Shown here: piece after piece, positions 10,245 to 22,556 of the stretch
How the letters are laid out: each line of letters opens with the position of its first letter
Position numbering within the stretch: the stretch's first letter is position 1
Source of the DNA: Lethocerus indicus
Taxonomy: Eukaryota; Arthropoda; Insecta; Hemiptera; Belostomatidae
Assembly (NCBI GenBank): GCA_019843655.1
Contig: JACDQD010000011.1
Coordinates: 7,048,604-7,112,603, forward strand
Direction: 5' to 3'
DNA length: 64,000 nt
The notes under the pieces: generated by a model
What the model was told of the DNA's origin: nothing
Database searches by the model: none
Seen by the model: the letters and a program-made list of their open reading frames with translations, nothing else
Program-made: the position numbers and the translations under genes

Positions 10245-13200
10245 GCGTAAAATAAGAAGGAATCACTTGCTTGGCGCGGTCAATGAATCCTTCCAAAATC
10301 GCCCTAAGCGAATAGTGTAAATAATTATGACAAGTTTAAAAATAACCTTTCCCAAAATGTACTTAGATACACTTCTTAAATTATTAAAGCAAATAAACTG
10401 ATTTAAACATTGTTTCTGGTAAAAAAATGGCTACAAAACAGTAGAAACAACCAAATGGCAGTGATCACTACAATCCTTCCGAAGCGTCATTTAAAAAAAA
10501 GGCTCAAATAAAAATTTATATCGCATATTTCAAGGAATATATATCGAATTTTTTGGGCATGAATTATTAATTAAAACCGCAGTTATCAAGAGTTTCCTGT
10601 GCGTGACCGAAACACTTATTGAATACCAGTTACAATTTAATTACACGCTGACATCATCAATCTTACCTGCAAGATATAAATTACTGCTTTTCATTAGTGG
10701 TTTAGAGAGGGTGGGTAGGACCCGTGGTAAGTCCTAATTTGGTTTCCACATTTCTTATTTTTGGTACTCGAAAATCGTTTCGTTCCATAAACACTTTGGA
10801 ATTCGTTTAACGACAAAATATTAACCAGGTGAATTTGAAAACGGAAATTTTATTTCAATTAACCCACGCACAATTCGCGCGTTTTAATCGCGTGAGCGGC
10901 GTCCAAAGTTGCAATAGGCGCCCAATAACTACAAAACTTATAACTAAAAGGTAAACTTCAGTCCGGTAAAATGAAATTAATCAGATGCAATATATAAGAG
11001 GAATTACTTCTGGGAAATGCTGCCTCCGTCCACGGTCTTTTCTCCGGTTTAATAAGCCCCAGTCCTGAGGACAGGGGGGTTTATGCATGTAGGCGGGCCC
11101 GCCTGAACAAACAATTCGGCCGGAAGTTGTCGGCAAAGTAGTTGGGTAAACAGGGCGATCGTCGTAAATTCATTATTCGGAGCTGTTAAGTTCCCTCGAC
11201 CCATTTATAAAGACAACCGAGAAGAATGAAAGCCGCCAAACTGGAACTCTCGCGCTATTTTCAGCCAATCTCGCTTACAATTCGCGGAGTCAAAAATATT
11301 TTCCGATAAGCGGAACATCTGTACACGGAAAATTAATGCTAGAGAAACTTTGGTAAGGGTCGAGGTAAACTATTCTTTTAAATACCGATTAATTTAGAGC
11401 TAAAAGATAATTATTCTTTAAAATCGTTTACGAGTTAGTTAAGCACTTCAAACAGAAAGTTCACACCATCATTTATAAATCTCAATACACATTTCCATTG
11501 AATACATTAAATATACCTGTTTTCGTGAGGAACTGCAATTTAATAGCAATCGCATTAAATACAAAATTATTCATGATGAATACCACATAATTCAAAACCG
11601 CACTTATTAAATTTAATAAGAGATGAAAATAATTATGATGAATCATAAAAAATAAAAAACTGAACTCAAAATGTACCTAGATATAGTGCAGCACATAATT
11701 CTTGAATTATTAAAGGATATTCAAAAAAGAAGTATGATATGGGGAAAAAACTTCACCTGAACGGTATAAATTTTATTTTTTACTGTAAGATTTTGTAATA
11801 AAAATCAATTTGGTTATCTACACGTCGACGATATCAAACTCTAGTATTAGGGCTTTCTCAACTATATTGTAAACAGTTCTTCAAGTTTTTCACACTGTAT
11901 TCTTTCATGGCATAGAAATTTATATTCGACTTCGGAATTATTTTACTAAGGCGCAATTATAATTCTATACATAAATGCGGGTTCAGGTATTGTTGGGCAA
12001 CAAACGAATTCCTAAACGCGATCAAGCCAAAGGGATATATATTATGTTTCCCGGCCATTCTATATGGGACGGGAACAAGCATTTGATCCCACCTCTTTGT
12101 CCCACCCTCAGACTATGTTGGATTTGGACCCCCTCTCTAAGAGTACCCGGAATTGTATTCGGGTTAATCGGCTTGTTCCTATTAACAGCCGCAATAATAC
12201 AAAAAAAGGGGCTGCGGTCCGCAAGTACATCAAAAGCTATCAGATTCGCCGTAATCCAAAACCTAAATGAGGAAATTATATTACATGCAGTAAATAAAAT
12301 GCAGCTATTGCGGCCAAACCGATCGCGCCGTTCTGGACCTTTGATATTCGGCGAAGAAAATAGGCCTCTATTTAAAAATAAAAGGGTTCGAAAACCGGAG
12401 GTATAAGAGCCGCAGGGCTTTAATCTTCTTTCTGAGACCGATTCGGGCTTTCAGCCACTTCGGTCGACGCGTCTGAGGCTACACCTTTTTTTGTGTTTCC
12501 AAGCGGTCGAAATGTAAACATCAATAAGAGGGCAAGTGGAGGCAAATCGGGAATGTAGGGCTACTCTGAAATACCAAGAGTTTTAGAGCCCGTTTCATCC
12601 ATCGGACAATGCCCGAGTCGTTCTTTGATTTGCAGACTAAATGAGTTTACAGAAAAAATTTAATAGGGTAAAACACCCCAAGTGGAGACTGAAATGACAA
12701 CAATACGCTTCTATAATTATATAAAAATTGACAGCTGATAATTGGGGCATCAACCCCCGTATACAACTGGATATTGAGGGGGAGGGGTGTTGCTGATTTC
12801 TATTCGATTTCATCGGTGGATTCATCGAAAATATATACTTTGATATATCGTACACGCGAATTGTCTTTTTATGAGACACAACTGTGAGAATAACACGATT
12901 TATTGTACTGTAGGAAATCGCAACAAAAAATTGCAAAATTGCTCAAACTTTTTAGAACTTCACTCATTCCATAATTTATTACTCTGGCCGATCTCTCGGG
13001 TCCCGAACAAAATGAAATGTTCCGCCTAATTTATACGCTGAGACAAAATTACCCAGATTTTATGCAAATACGGTCGTAGTCCGCCGTTTGGCGGAGGTCG
13101 GTTCGGGCGAAAGAAAACAAAAATTGGGCGAAGAGAAACCAATCTCCATAACTTTGCATGTATTTCTGTGTTCCACTTCAAAGGGAAAACAAAGCCGAGC

Positions 13201-13537
13201 TGTTGATACGGTCCAGGGCGGAATTTCGGCTGGAAGCAATAAGACGTCGCCCTGCAAGCAAGCCGGTCAATATTGGGAAGCCCCTAGAAAAGAACTGGCA
13301 CCAAGTACGACTTATCCGACAAATAGAAACGGATCTAGAGCCAATATTTCCCTTCGGAGGTCAAAGACGAGTGCATCGGCACATCATCCAGACTCCTTCC
13401 CTTTTTTGTACCCTTTTTTTGTTCCCTTTATCAACACCCTACATGTCACCCTAATAAAGGGACGAGTTATTTGAAAATCACATCAGGTATGTTATCACAA
13501 CCCGCAACCGACCTGCTCACTGATCTATTGACAGAAC
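10245..13537. other. Unassigned stretch, no supported gene
   Basis: AT-rich at 10300-10700 and 11380-11820. The longest open frames are 11975-12406 (143 codons, plus), with a shorter frame overlapping it, and 13088-13474 (128 codons, plus), which overlaps a second frame at 13158-13454. None has a recognisable domain. Long frames overlapping on the same strand suggest chance depletion of stop codons. The perfect palindrome AGGCGGGCCCGCCT lies at 11091-11104. Confidence 0.5.
11091..11104. repeat. Perfect GC palindrome
   Basis: AGGCGGGCCCGCCT is its own reverse complement over 14 bases. It lies 3' of a small G/C-rich patch (11041-11090). Confidence 0.7.
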
Positions 13538-13600
13538 GCTACTGAAGACTGCAAGAAGACATAACCAGTCTAGCATTAGGCCAGAACCAGTAGAAACACC
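13538..13600 (+). repeat. Family A tail module, decayed copy
   Basis: GCTACTGAAGACTGCAAGAAG, then ACATAACCAGTCTAGC and ATTAGGCCAGAACCAG aligns through its full length with the 5171 tail (CTACTGAAGATGG ... CCGGTCTAGC ... AGACCAAACCAG). The head module was not found upstream, so this is a truncated or heavily diverged copy. Confidence 0.6.
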
Positions 13601-15450
13601 CACGGTGGAAATTTCATAGAAAGTATAATCACCGACCCCAAAGGCAGAAATTTATATTACGGCCTTGCCAAATGATATTCCAATTAATACCAAATTTCAG
13701 ATAATAATAATAATAAAAACTAGCGAAGTATAATTGAATACATACGTTGTTGGGAAAGGAGTGAGGGAGAGAGGGACAGTGTGGGGCAGAAGTAGTGTGC
13801 CACAAGTTGGAGCTCAGTAACGCCCACTCGTTATTTATAAAAACATTTCAACTGTTAAATTTATGTGGAAACAAAGCCCCGCTTACATTAGAACTTAAGA
13901 TTATAGCCCACTGCGAACAATTAGTGAGAGTGTTCCAAGGCACGGTTTAAAGGGAACTTGTGCCTTGAAGACAATCTACACAAAGCATGCTATGAAGCGT
14001 ACAGTTTTATTTCAACAACGTAATTCCACTTTAAAATATATATACTGGCAATTGTTAAATAATGTTAACTCGAGATTACGTTTTTTCGGAATAATTATTT
14101 AAAATTAAATGCTTCCGTTATACAGTCACATATATTCTTGTGATACAAACAAATGAGGACTTTTAGGATTAACTCTCTTCGTGTTAGAGGTTACCATAAT
14201 TGAAAAATAGTCATAAAATTGGGTTTTCTTCAATATTCTAAAAATATGATTAAAACCAGCAAGGGTCTAGAACCAGACAAAAGCACCTAACGAGTCGACA
14301 GTAAAAAATTTAATTTTCTAAAAAACGATGTTTTACGAAAGCGTCAGTTTCCAATAAAGTCATCTTTCGACAGATTTATTTATAGCACTCTTAAAACATT
14401 ACACCCGCGGCTTCGTTTCAGTTCCCAGCCGACTTTGTTCCGAGAGTTTCTCGAGTAAGACGATTATCAGAAGAGAAGGGATTATAATCCTTTCCGGGAC
14501 GGAGGGCCATCGTGCGAAAAGATAAGAATCATGGACTCAATAATTAACGGCGGGCTGATTCCGCACTGTATTCCGAGAAGTTTTAACAATCGGGGATCGA
14601 AATTAAATATAAATTAAAACACACCACCGTGATTTTCAATAACCACATCATCCTAACAATGAATGTTGTAATGTAGTAATGAAGGTTTCTCAAAGAATTA
14701 CAGAATTATTAAAATTAAAATGAAAAATACTTCATACATATATATTTCGCCAAATCGACAATTACGGTCAGGCAAACATTTCCGATCCGATTTTAAACTA
14801 GGCTATAAAGTTTGAGTTAATATACTTCTTCCTTAAAACAACTACTTGTCTTCGAAACCGATATGAAGACTTTATTCACAGAGCGTGGTGTGTTCGGAAG
14901 GCTGTTATACGGACCCTTTCAATATCTAGACGCGCTGTCCTTATCTGGGCTCAATATTGGCCATTGGGGGAGGCGGTGGGAGCCCTTTTCTTTCAAAGTG
15001 AAAATCCCGCCCCCGCTCCATTCGGCGTTCCTACACTACACCCCTTCGACAGAATACGGAAATCCGAGCCGGGATTCCGGTATGGCCGCAGTGAGGGCTT
15101 ATTGAATGTAGACTAGGAGGGAAAGGAGTCGAAGGACAAAGAAATAATCGTGAGAAAGGTTAACTGGCACAACACGAACATGTAATTGTTACTGACCATT
15201 ATAAGTTGCACAATATGACATAATCATATGAAGTGGGCAAGACGGAACTGGCAACTGAACGGTGATTAAAACTGCCAAATAACTACTAACTGACAGTGGC
15301 GGGAACCTGGAAGCACTTAGAGTCCAATAACTGGGGCCTAATTAATACCCAACTCTCACGAATACAGGTCATATGAATATTTAATAAGTATTCCGTGCTT
15401 TCATTCCAACTCGTTTTAAATATTATAAGTGATAAATTAAAAAATAAAAC
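13601..15450. other. Unassigned stretch
   Basis: (ATA)n simple sequence at about 13700-13715 lies just before this piece's centre of AT-rich DNA. An 8-bp inverted pair CAAGGCAC / GTGCCTTG lies at 13936-13967. An 80-codon plus frame at 14863-15105 has no motif. No gene was recognised. Confidence 0.5.
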
Positions 15451-15452
15451 AA

Positions 15453-15560
15453 TTTTTTTTCATCCTCTCCGATCACTATCCTTACTTAAAAACTAACGTC
15501 CGTGGCATAAGAGCGGATTCGAATCCCCGGCGACTGGGTTACAAGGCCAAAGCGATAATT
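15453..15560 (-). repeat. tRNA-derived SINE, copy 1 (minus strand)
   Basis: Read on the minus strand, a tRNA-like head carries CCTTGTAACCCAG, resembling an anticodon arm with TGT as in tRNA-Thr. A polymerase III B box follows in GGATTCGAATCC (15515-15526), then CTCTTATGCCACGGACGT. Next comes a body with AGTAAGGATAGTGATCG and a poly(A) run (T8 at 15453-15460 on the plus strand). The same B box, CCTTATGCCATGGACGT and AAGTAAGGAGTGGTGATCG body occur at 30323-30390 on the plus strand. Head, body and A-tail in this order are the hallmarks of a tRNA SINE. The A box is degenerate. Confidence 0.7.
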
Positions 15561-15850
15561 TAAAATGAATTTAATACCTGCCAAAAACTGCCATAATTGG
15601 GTGGTTCCTTTTATAGAGAAAATCACTTTAAAAATAATTTAACGTTTACGTACTCATAGCAGATAGTACTACCGACTACTAACTTCCGGCCAGAATATGA
15701 CACTGCAAATGATCAACTGGAGGTTTTAGCGAAAAATTCTTTTTTTTAACAAATCCACAAGATAATATGTTGTTCTTTTTAATTGAAGGTTTCTTCACAA
15801 AATGTTTTGGCAGTAGGGGGTAAAGGGGTGAGCCTTCGTATCACTTAGGC
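15561..15850. other. Spacer between the SINE and the long inverted repeat
   Basis: Mixed-composition DNA with no recognised element. It ends at the outer edge of the left inverted-repeat arm. The flank TCACTTAGGC has no counterpart beyond the right arm (TCATATTCC), so no target-site duplication is visible. Confidence 0.5.
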
Positions 15851-16031
15851 CATTGAGACCGGTAACTTAATTTCCGAAAACCCGTTCGATGTGTTGTCTG
15901 GGAATTAAGGTTGTTGGCAAATGTTATTTGCCGGCGGTGTATAGCGGAGGGAGACCGCACGCTGGGCCCCGATAACAGCTTTTCGGTCCCGGCCCTGTAC
16001 AATTAGCGGTGAAAATAGAGTTCGAATAGCC
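15851..16031 (+). repeat. Long inverted repeat, left arm (181 bp)
   Basis: This arm is the reverse complement of 16818-16998 over its whole length, without gaps. Only three positions differ: 15956 versus 16893, 15993 versus 16856, and 16028 versus 16821, giving 178 of 181 paired. The outer end is CATTGAGACCGGTAAC. The arm itself contains a small hairpin, GGCAAAT GTT ATTTGCC (15916-15932). Similarity stops abruptly at both ends. Arms this alike are much younger, or more actively homogenised, than the decayed dispersed repeats around them. Both arms fall in open frames (15905-16135 minus, 16847-17074 plus) with no known domain. Confidence 0.95.
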
Positions 16032-16817
16032 GGAATTGAGGACCCCCCCCACCCAGAATTAGCCCCTATCGTTTTACGCCTCGAACTCTCTGCCCAATCG
16101 GTTACCAACTGCAGGAGGCTCAAGTTCGATAGCACTTCTATAGCGAGTGGATTAACATCAATTTAACATCGAAACATTCCCTACCGCAAACACAGAAATA
16201 ATAAAATAATATACTACAAACTAGTAGTAAAAAATAATAAACGAATTTTAAGCTCGCCTTATTAAAAATATCAAACTTCCCTTATTTTCAGAGTTATGCA
16301 TTATGCACCTTGAAAAAAATATCAAATGATGACTGAATACACAAATTTAAATTAATTGAATAAAAAAGTTTCCAGCCACTCAGGCTGGAGTATCGGCGTT
16401 CGTTCTATGTCCAAATCATTTTCACAAATTAAAGCATATATCTATAAACCAATTGGTTAGTAATTGAACTTATTTCGGCAAAAATTATTATAAGAAAAAT
16501 GTATTCCTTATGCCAGTTAAGAAATGAATACCATTGGGAAGAATCCGAAGAAACAACTTCTAAAACGTCGACCAACTCTGTAGTTGGCACAATAAATTTT
16601 GTAAGTTAAAAAAAAATTGTGCTGACCGATATAATCTTGTAAGATATTTTACCGCCTGTATTTGGGTACTGAAACAGGGGGTCTACAGTACTGAAAACCG
16701 GTCTATTTTTCATAATCCCAATAATAATAACTCTCTGACATAATCATACCCAGATATTATAAATAATTTCCTTAATTTTTATACAGCCCATCTATATTGT
16801 TCGACATATAAATAGTT
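16032..16817. other. 786-bp spacer of the long inverted repeat
   Basis: The spacer is mostly AT-rich. Near its left edge is a C8 run (16043-16050) with a GC-richer shoulder. It contains one perfect hairpin, TCCAGCC ACTCA GGCTGGA (16371-16389). No open frame longer than 60 codons lies wholly inside it, and no transposase motif was seen. If the whole is a fold-back transposon it is non-autonomous. If it is a hairpin-RNA locus this would be the loop. Confidence 0.6.
16371..16389. repeat. Short hairpin inside the inverted-repeat spacer
   Basis: TCCAGCC and GGCTGGA pair perfectly around ACTCA. Confidence 0.65.
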
Positions 16818-16998
16818 GGCCATTCGAACTCTATTTTCACCGCTAATTGTACAGGTCCGGGACCGAAAAGCTGTTATCGGGGCCCAGCGTGCTGTCTCCC
16901 TCCGCTATACACCGCCGGCAAATAACATTTGCCAACAACCTTAATTCCCAGACAACACATCGAACGGGTTTTCGGAAATTAAGTTACCGGTCTCAATG
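16818..16998 (-). repeat. Long inverted repeat, right arm (181 bp)
   Basis: This is the inverted copy of 15851-16031, with three mismatches and no indels. It ends at the outer edge with GGTCTCAATG. The whole palindromic unit is 1,148 bp. Transcription across it would give an RNA with a near-perfect 181-bp stem, the form of precursor known to feed hairpin-derived endogenous siRNAs in insects. That role is inference only. The alternative is terminal inverted repeats of a non-autonomous DNA transposon. The CATTGAGACC ends do not match a superfamily I can name. Confidence 0.95.
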
Positions 16999-17607
16999 TC
17001 ATATTCCTTTAACATATTTCATAGATAAATTACGGACAAAATATAAATTGCTGTACTTGAGGAACGGATGTTAATGACTTTGGGTTTGGACAAATTTTAC
17101 AATAAGCGGAATATCGTCCTCTTGGAGCTCACGATGCGGTAGGATCGATTGTGTACACACAGATCGAAATGCCTGCGATTGGCCTTAGTCTCCAACAATC
17201 GGCTGTGTACAGGGGCCCTTCCGAATTAATAGCACGAGCCGCCACCCCCCATCACAGGATGGTCTGTCGACAATCCGGCCATTACTCTGGCTTCATTATA
17301 GATGCATTATCGGCCGCCCGCGTCCTAAAAGCGCCCCCCCCCCGTCAAACCCCCACGTCCCGACGAGCCACGTCGATCAGCGAATTATACACGACCGGAG
17401 TGGGGACATTATTTTTTTTTACCGACGAGGTTTGCCAGACTGCGACCCTGCCCGATGAATAGTAAATACAATGTCGACGCATTTTCATAAAAGGTTCGGA
17501 ATTCCAACCGGTTAGCAATACAAAAATGCAGCAGCGATGATGCACTACGAATAGTTAATACCATGAAAAACATCCACACTTATATAAACATACAAATTCT
17601 TTGTAGC

Positions 17608-17610
<3 letters not shown>
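16999..17610. other. Unassigned stretch
   Basis: 17151-17462 is open for 103 codons on the plus strand, and 17345-17545 is open on the minus strand. Neither has a motif. A C10 run lies at 17334-17343. The piece ends at a long TA microsatellite. Confidence 0.5.

Positions 17611-17662
<52 letters not shown>
17611..17662. repeat. (TA)26 microsatellite
   Basis: Uninterrupted TA dinucleotides cover 52 bases. This is the longest simple repeat in the window, and its length is likely to vary between individuals and between assemblies. A short echo (ATATATATA) follows at about 17704. Confidence 0.95.
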
Positions 17663-17666
<4 letters not shown>

Positions 17667-20600
17667 TCAGATAATACAAACATGAAAGCTCGCAAGAACA
17701 ATTATATATATAACTACTAGGTTACCCCTCTGTGGGCCCGTGTAACTTTCAGTTCACATTTCAATTTATCGAGATTGTACCAAATAATTATAGCTTTTTT
17801 CGTAAGATGGCGCATAAATCTTAATCCTATAACGTTGTCAAGAAGACCAATATCGATATCTATTTTTGTCATTTGCATATGTAGGTTTATAATTGCTGAT
17901 TTTTCGTTCTCCCAATTTTTTTGGATTTAAAATAAAAATTCGGCCCATAGAGGGTTAAAACCCGAATCCCCCCACCTGATACCATTCCGTAATACGTACG
18001 AATAAAAATTCGTTAAAAATATGCATAATAATTAACTTTTGAAACAGATTGAAAAACTGCACACTCAGGTACGTGACCCACGAAACTGGTTCGGAAACGT
18101 GACTGTGCGTGTTGAATTCGAACTTACAAAAAAAAAATATTTTACCGCTGCGGCAGAATCGCTTTGCTCAACTTAGCATCAACAAAAAGGAAAAAAAAAC
18201 ATAACAGAACGAACAGCGAGGGGACACTCGAAAAGTTTGTTGGGGGGTCGGGCACGAATTTATAGCCCCGGCGAAGGGAGAGGCCGCCAACCAAATGCAC
18301 GTCGATTTATAAAAGCGGCCCATAGGGCTCGCCGCTGAAAACACGCGGCCTCACGAAACACAACCCGGCAGCGAACAATTTATTTTAATAATTGTTAAAC
18401 GAATTGCGAAAATATTTTCCCTTCCCCGCGGGTGATTTGTTCCTCGCCGTCGACCGTAATATATATCACTTGGCCGTAAAAAAAAAACAGATTTCGCTAC
18501 ACATCACGAAGGTAATCCTAGGTGATGTTTGTCTATCGCGTAAAACTCAATGTAGGAACGAATTTCAACTGAACCAGTTCAACTTATATTTTAAATCACT
18601 CTGAGGTCTAAAAACAATGGTTCGGAATGGGCCGAAAGAGTTTAATAAATCAAAAAGAGCCATTTCCGTGTGTTCGCCGCCGTCGGTAGTCAGTCGTTAG
18701 CGGCGTTCGACCCTCCACAGTCAGTGCGTTTCCACTGTGAAACGCAGCAAGTAAAACCGAACGGGACACAGAGCGCTCACGGGGCAATTCATGATTTACG
18801 ACCGAAAAGGTTACGATGGCGTCACAGTAGCAGTAATTTTTATGTGCGTTTTTTCTTTTATTACCGAGTTTCAACCCGCGTTTTCCCGGTAGTTTTACCG
18901 GCCGGTACACGCTGTCGCGAATAGAGAAGTAGAAGGGGATAATGCGGAAGAGATTGTCCAATGAACGGAGGCTACAGTCAGGAAACCGAATAAATTGTGC
19001 ATCCAATCCAGCAGCTGTTCTTTTAAGAACTTTTTATTTTTAAATGAACATCGTTAGTTATAATTTCTAATATTTGCTGTACTGATGTAAGGAAGCTTGT
19101 GTAACTAACGGTCAAGGATCTTCTCCTTGTCCGGCTTCGCTGAAGCTCCGGTTTTTAAGTTCGAACACTAGTGTTGAAAAAAAAGAAAGTTCTCCGCGGA
19201 GAAAATCGAGAGGGTGTTGGGCCTAAGGGAAGTTTTTTTTGGCGGCCGCGAACGAATGAATGATTGAGGAGGCGCCTGTCCCCTTCACGAGGCCTTATGA
19301 ATGTTGAACCGACGGGCATTAGCCAGCCCGCTGCCGAGCCTACACCTGTCAACCCCAATAGTTCACTCCGCCCTGAAAGCTTTCATCCCCCGAAACGGAA
19401 ATCTACGCGGAATTAAACAGCATTTGGATGCTATGTCCAGTTATGCGCTCGTTTGGGTTTCCTATATTTAGTTCGGTTGATCCGAGAATTTATACCATTT
19501 ATCTTCCACTGTTAGGTCTTTTTTACATTTTGTTCATACTAGTTTTTATAATCAACAAAATAATATAGTAATATAAGGGACATCTGCCTCTCATTCAAAA
19601 TTACAGATTGTTCTTGAGGAAAACAGCTATAGTTGGTGACAGGAGAAGAGTATTTAAACGCTGAGTATTAACCCGCTTAATTTAAAGTAAATGACGCTTC
19701 GCATCTTCTGTGTTTCGCCCGGTTATGATTCGCTCGGAAATAAGGTGCATTTGAAGTTGAATCTAAAGCACGGAATGTTAACTTAATACAACCTTTGTGT
19801 TGCGGGCTCTAACACTGGCGCCAAGTTGAAGTCCTATCCACCGGCCCATCTCAACGCTCCCGAGGGGCTTCGATTCATCCGCCGCGGAAACCAGCGCTGC
19901 ATGACACTTCGTGCTTGATCGATGGACTTACTACTTTCGCGACGGGCGAAAGTAATCGGACGACGTCGAGGGAGGAGAGAAAAAATTATCGGGTCCGTCG
20001 AGGAAATGAATCAACGTCAAGTCTCCCTAGGGGTGCCCATCTTTTCCATCGACAGAAGAAAAAACAGAATAATACGGTAGAACAATCCTCACATCTATTT
20101 AACGCGGACGAATATATACGTTGCGCACCTGTCAACGTTTCGAGGATCGGCTCCAAACGGAAATTCACGAAGCAGAAGAGTGTGATATTCCCACACACTC
20201 GCTATTTCAAATGCGCATTTAACAAAAACAGACAACAGGTATTAGGCTCTAAATTATGCGTCAAAAATATATTATATTAAGAATGCTGGGCAGATCGTAT
20301 GCGTTGGCAAGGTAGAACCAACGGAACACAAAATTGCCCGAGAAATAAAACCGAATTCCAGTATTAACGGGAAATCGGAGACCGAGGGAACAAGTTTTAT
20401 TTAAATGAATTCGAACTTCCCAAATTACTTCTCTGGCCAATAACGTAACTTCTAACAAAACTAATTTTAAAACGGTTCCGAAACTTTCAACTTTGATCGC
20501 CAATTAAGCCTCAATTTATAAAAAAAAATACGGGTTCGAAAAGGAGAATCAGGAAAAAACATAGGTTAAACTTGTCCTGACATAAGGAAAAACTGTATCT

Positions 20601-22540
20601 ACAGAAACATAGTAGTGAGAGTAAAATTAAAATATAATAAATCCAAGTTATAAGAGAATATTAAGTATTGAAATTTAAGTATAAAATACAAAATTTAGAC
20701 CCTAGATTAGTAAATTCTCTGGATTTCTTACCTCTTTTCTGAGACAATAGAAATAAATTAGCTTAAACCAGGTGCATCTAACAAGACAAACGTTATAATT
20801 CTATCATCGAGCAATAGCCCGACCTAGAGAAGTAACTAAATCTGTGACAGGCCTTCACATAAAGCCCTAAAACGTATAAACTACGGATTCGAGAGAACGG
20901 TATTCACCAGGATCTAATCAATGTCGCCCCCTCCCAAGACCAGCAGACTCGGCAATCTCAAATAAATTGAAAAAAAAGAAGAACAAAGTGGAGGATGATG
21001 AGAGCAATAAACTGCAGAGAAAGATCGGAATTGACTGGACAAGAAAGCCGCCGAGGGGACAAGAAAAACAACTTTCATAACTCAAATAAAAAAAAGGAGG
21101 AATTGAGAAAAGGGAGAGGAATCGGCGGGGGAGGAGGGGTTATATAAAAGCTGTGTTAACAGGCAAAACTGCCGGCCAAAACGAAAAGTCAAGGGAATGA
21201 GGGAAACGGGAAGAAATCCTCCTCCCCCGAGGCCCACACCCGGCTGGATATTTCGTTTTATTCCGCATCTTCGGCCAATTTATTTTTCGGAGAATAAAGA
21301 GCTGTTATCTAGCGCTTTCGACGCGCAAGAAAACACCAGTTAATTCAATCAGGCGGAAGATAAATAAGAGAAGAAGCGGTAATTCCTTACCAGAGTTTCC
21401 GATCACGCTTTACATACAAAAAGGGAGACGAACGGCTAATATTATTTTGGTCCGCAAAAAAGCTATGTACTAAACTACTTAATAAATAAACACCCGAACA
21501 TTATATATGTATATAAACTTATTTGGATCAATTCTTTGATTTCTACAATGACCGTCAGTAGTTCAACTAACAATCGTTAGTAGTAGTACAACTTGTCGAA
21601 CCGTAGTAACATAAACATATTTATAAGTATACATTTACTTAATTGTCATCGATTAGAGGTTTTGACTGGTTTGGCCGGGAGGTGGGTTTGGTTTTTATAA
21701 ATTTAGATATCGAAAGAATTGTGACATAAAAATTGTTTGAAATCACTAGATTTTATCGCTGGATTAAGAAGGGGAATAGCTTATAACAAGATCCAAATTA
21801 AATATGACGATACAAACAGCCGGACTACATAATTTTACTTTATTTATATTAATGCATAATTCTGTATAATGCATTCAGACAGACTTAAACGATTCGTGGA
21901 ACCTCGTACTATACGGACCTAGCTAGATACTATGTTTGAACATGTTTTGACTGTAAAGGGGCGAGAGGCGTGCAAATATTCGCGTTACAACAGAACGCCA
22001 ACCGGAACGGATATAGGAGAGATTGTCATTCAAATGTTAACATTTCTGACACGTTCGTCTCAACGGACACTCACTCATCGACACCGATATCGCTGAACGA
22101 AGCTTCGCATTCCGCTACCGGGAGATTAGGTCGAACGAAATGGTTACAAAATATGTGGGCCCGACAAGAGGCCATATAAAATAGTATACCGTTTTAATAT
22201 TACGGCGGTAAAACAGTAACGATTAAGCGTAATATGTTCTCCCCAGCGAGGTGGCTTAAGGTTTTCCTCCTGCGAGGTTACTCCTACCGTCGGTAGACAT
22301 CAGACACAGGGATGCTTTGAAATTTGCAGGGAAAACCGACGGTATATAAGGGCCCACGATGAAGTACAGCAAAAACAGTTATTTAAGTTTAAAGAATTGA
22401 CCGCCAGACAGTATTGAGAGCGAAACATCATACATGCCGCCCAGAATTGAGAATGAACAAAAAAAAAACCGTCACTATGCTGTTACTGTGACCCTACACT
22501 GCTTATGTATCTCTCTGTATTACCAACGGAATATATACAT
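17663..22540. other. Unassigned stretch, no supported gene
   Basis: Nearly 5 kb without a recognised gene. 18120-18380 and 18660-18930 are CpG-rich. 18650-19006 (minus, 118 codons) and 19915-20280 (plus, 121 codons) are the longest frames and lack motifs. TATA-like words occur at 18307 (TATAAAAG), 21141 (TATATAAAAG) and 22343 (TATATAAG), but no initiator lies at the right distance. 22285-22344 contains a 10-bp inverted pair, TACCGTCGGT / ACCGACGGTA. Confidence 0.5.
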
Positions 22541-22542
22541 AT

Positions 22543-22556
22543 ACACACACACACAC
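22543..22556. repeat. (AC)7 microsatellite
   Basis: Seven AC units follow an ATATATACATATAC stretch, giving a compound TA/AC simple repeat from about 22531. Confidence 0.85.

Noticed and set aside
11975..12406. 143-codon open frame on the plus strand with a hydrophobic segment
   Set aside because: One hydrophobic stretch (VFGLIGLFLLTAAII) could be a membrane segment, but no family is recognisable. A second long frame (12064-12270) overlaps it on the same strand, which points to chance stop depletion.
13088..13474. 128-codon plus frame with an overlapping 98-codon plus frame
   Set aside because: Neither frame has a motif, and they overlap almost completely in different phases. No promoter, splice or conservation evidence supports either.
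15490..15560. A functional tRNA-Thr gene on the minus strand
   Set aside because: The anticodon-like and T-arm-like parts are present, but acceptor and D arms cannot be formed. The sequence continues into a body shared with 30.3 kb, so it is a SINE.
18307..18316. TATAAAAG as a promoter, with similar words at 21141 and 22343
   Set aside because: None has an initiator at about 30 bp or a plausible reading frame downstream. Such words are expected by chance in AT-rich DNA.
19915..20280. 121-codon plus frame
   Set aside because: No recognisable domain; the composition is rich in Arg, Ser, Asn and Lys without pattern.
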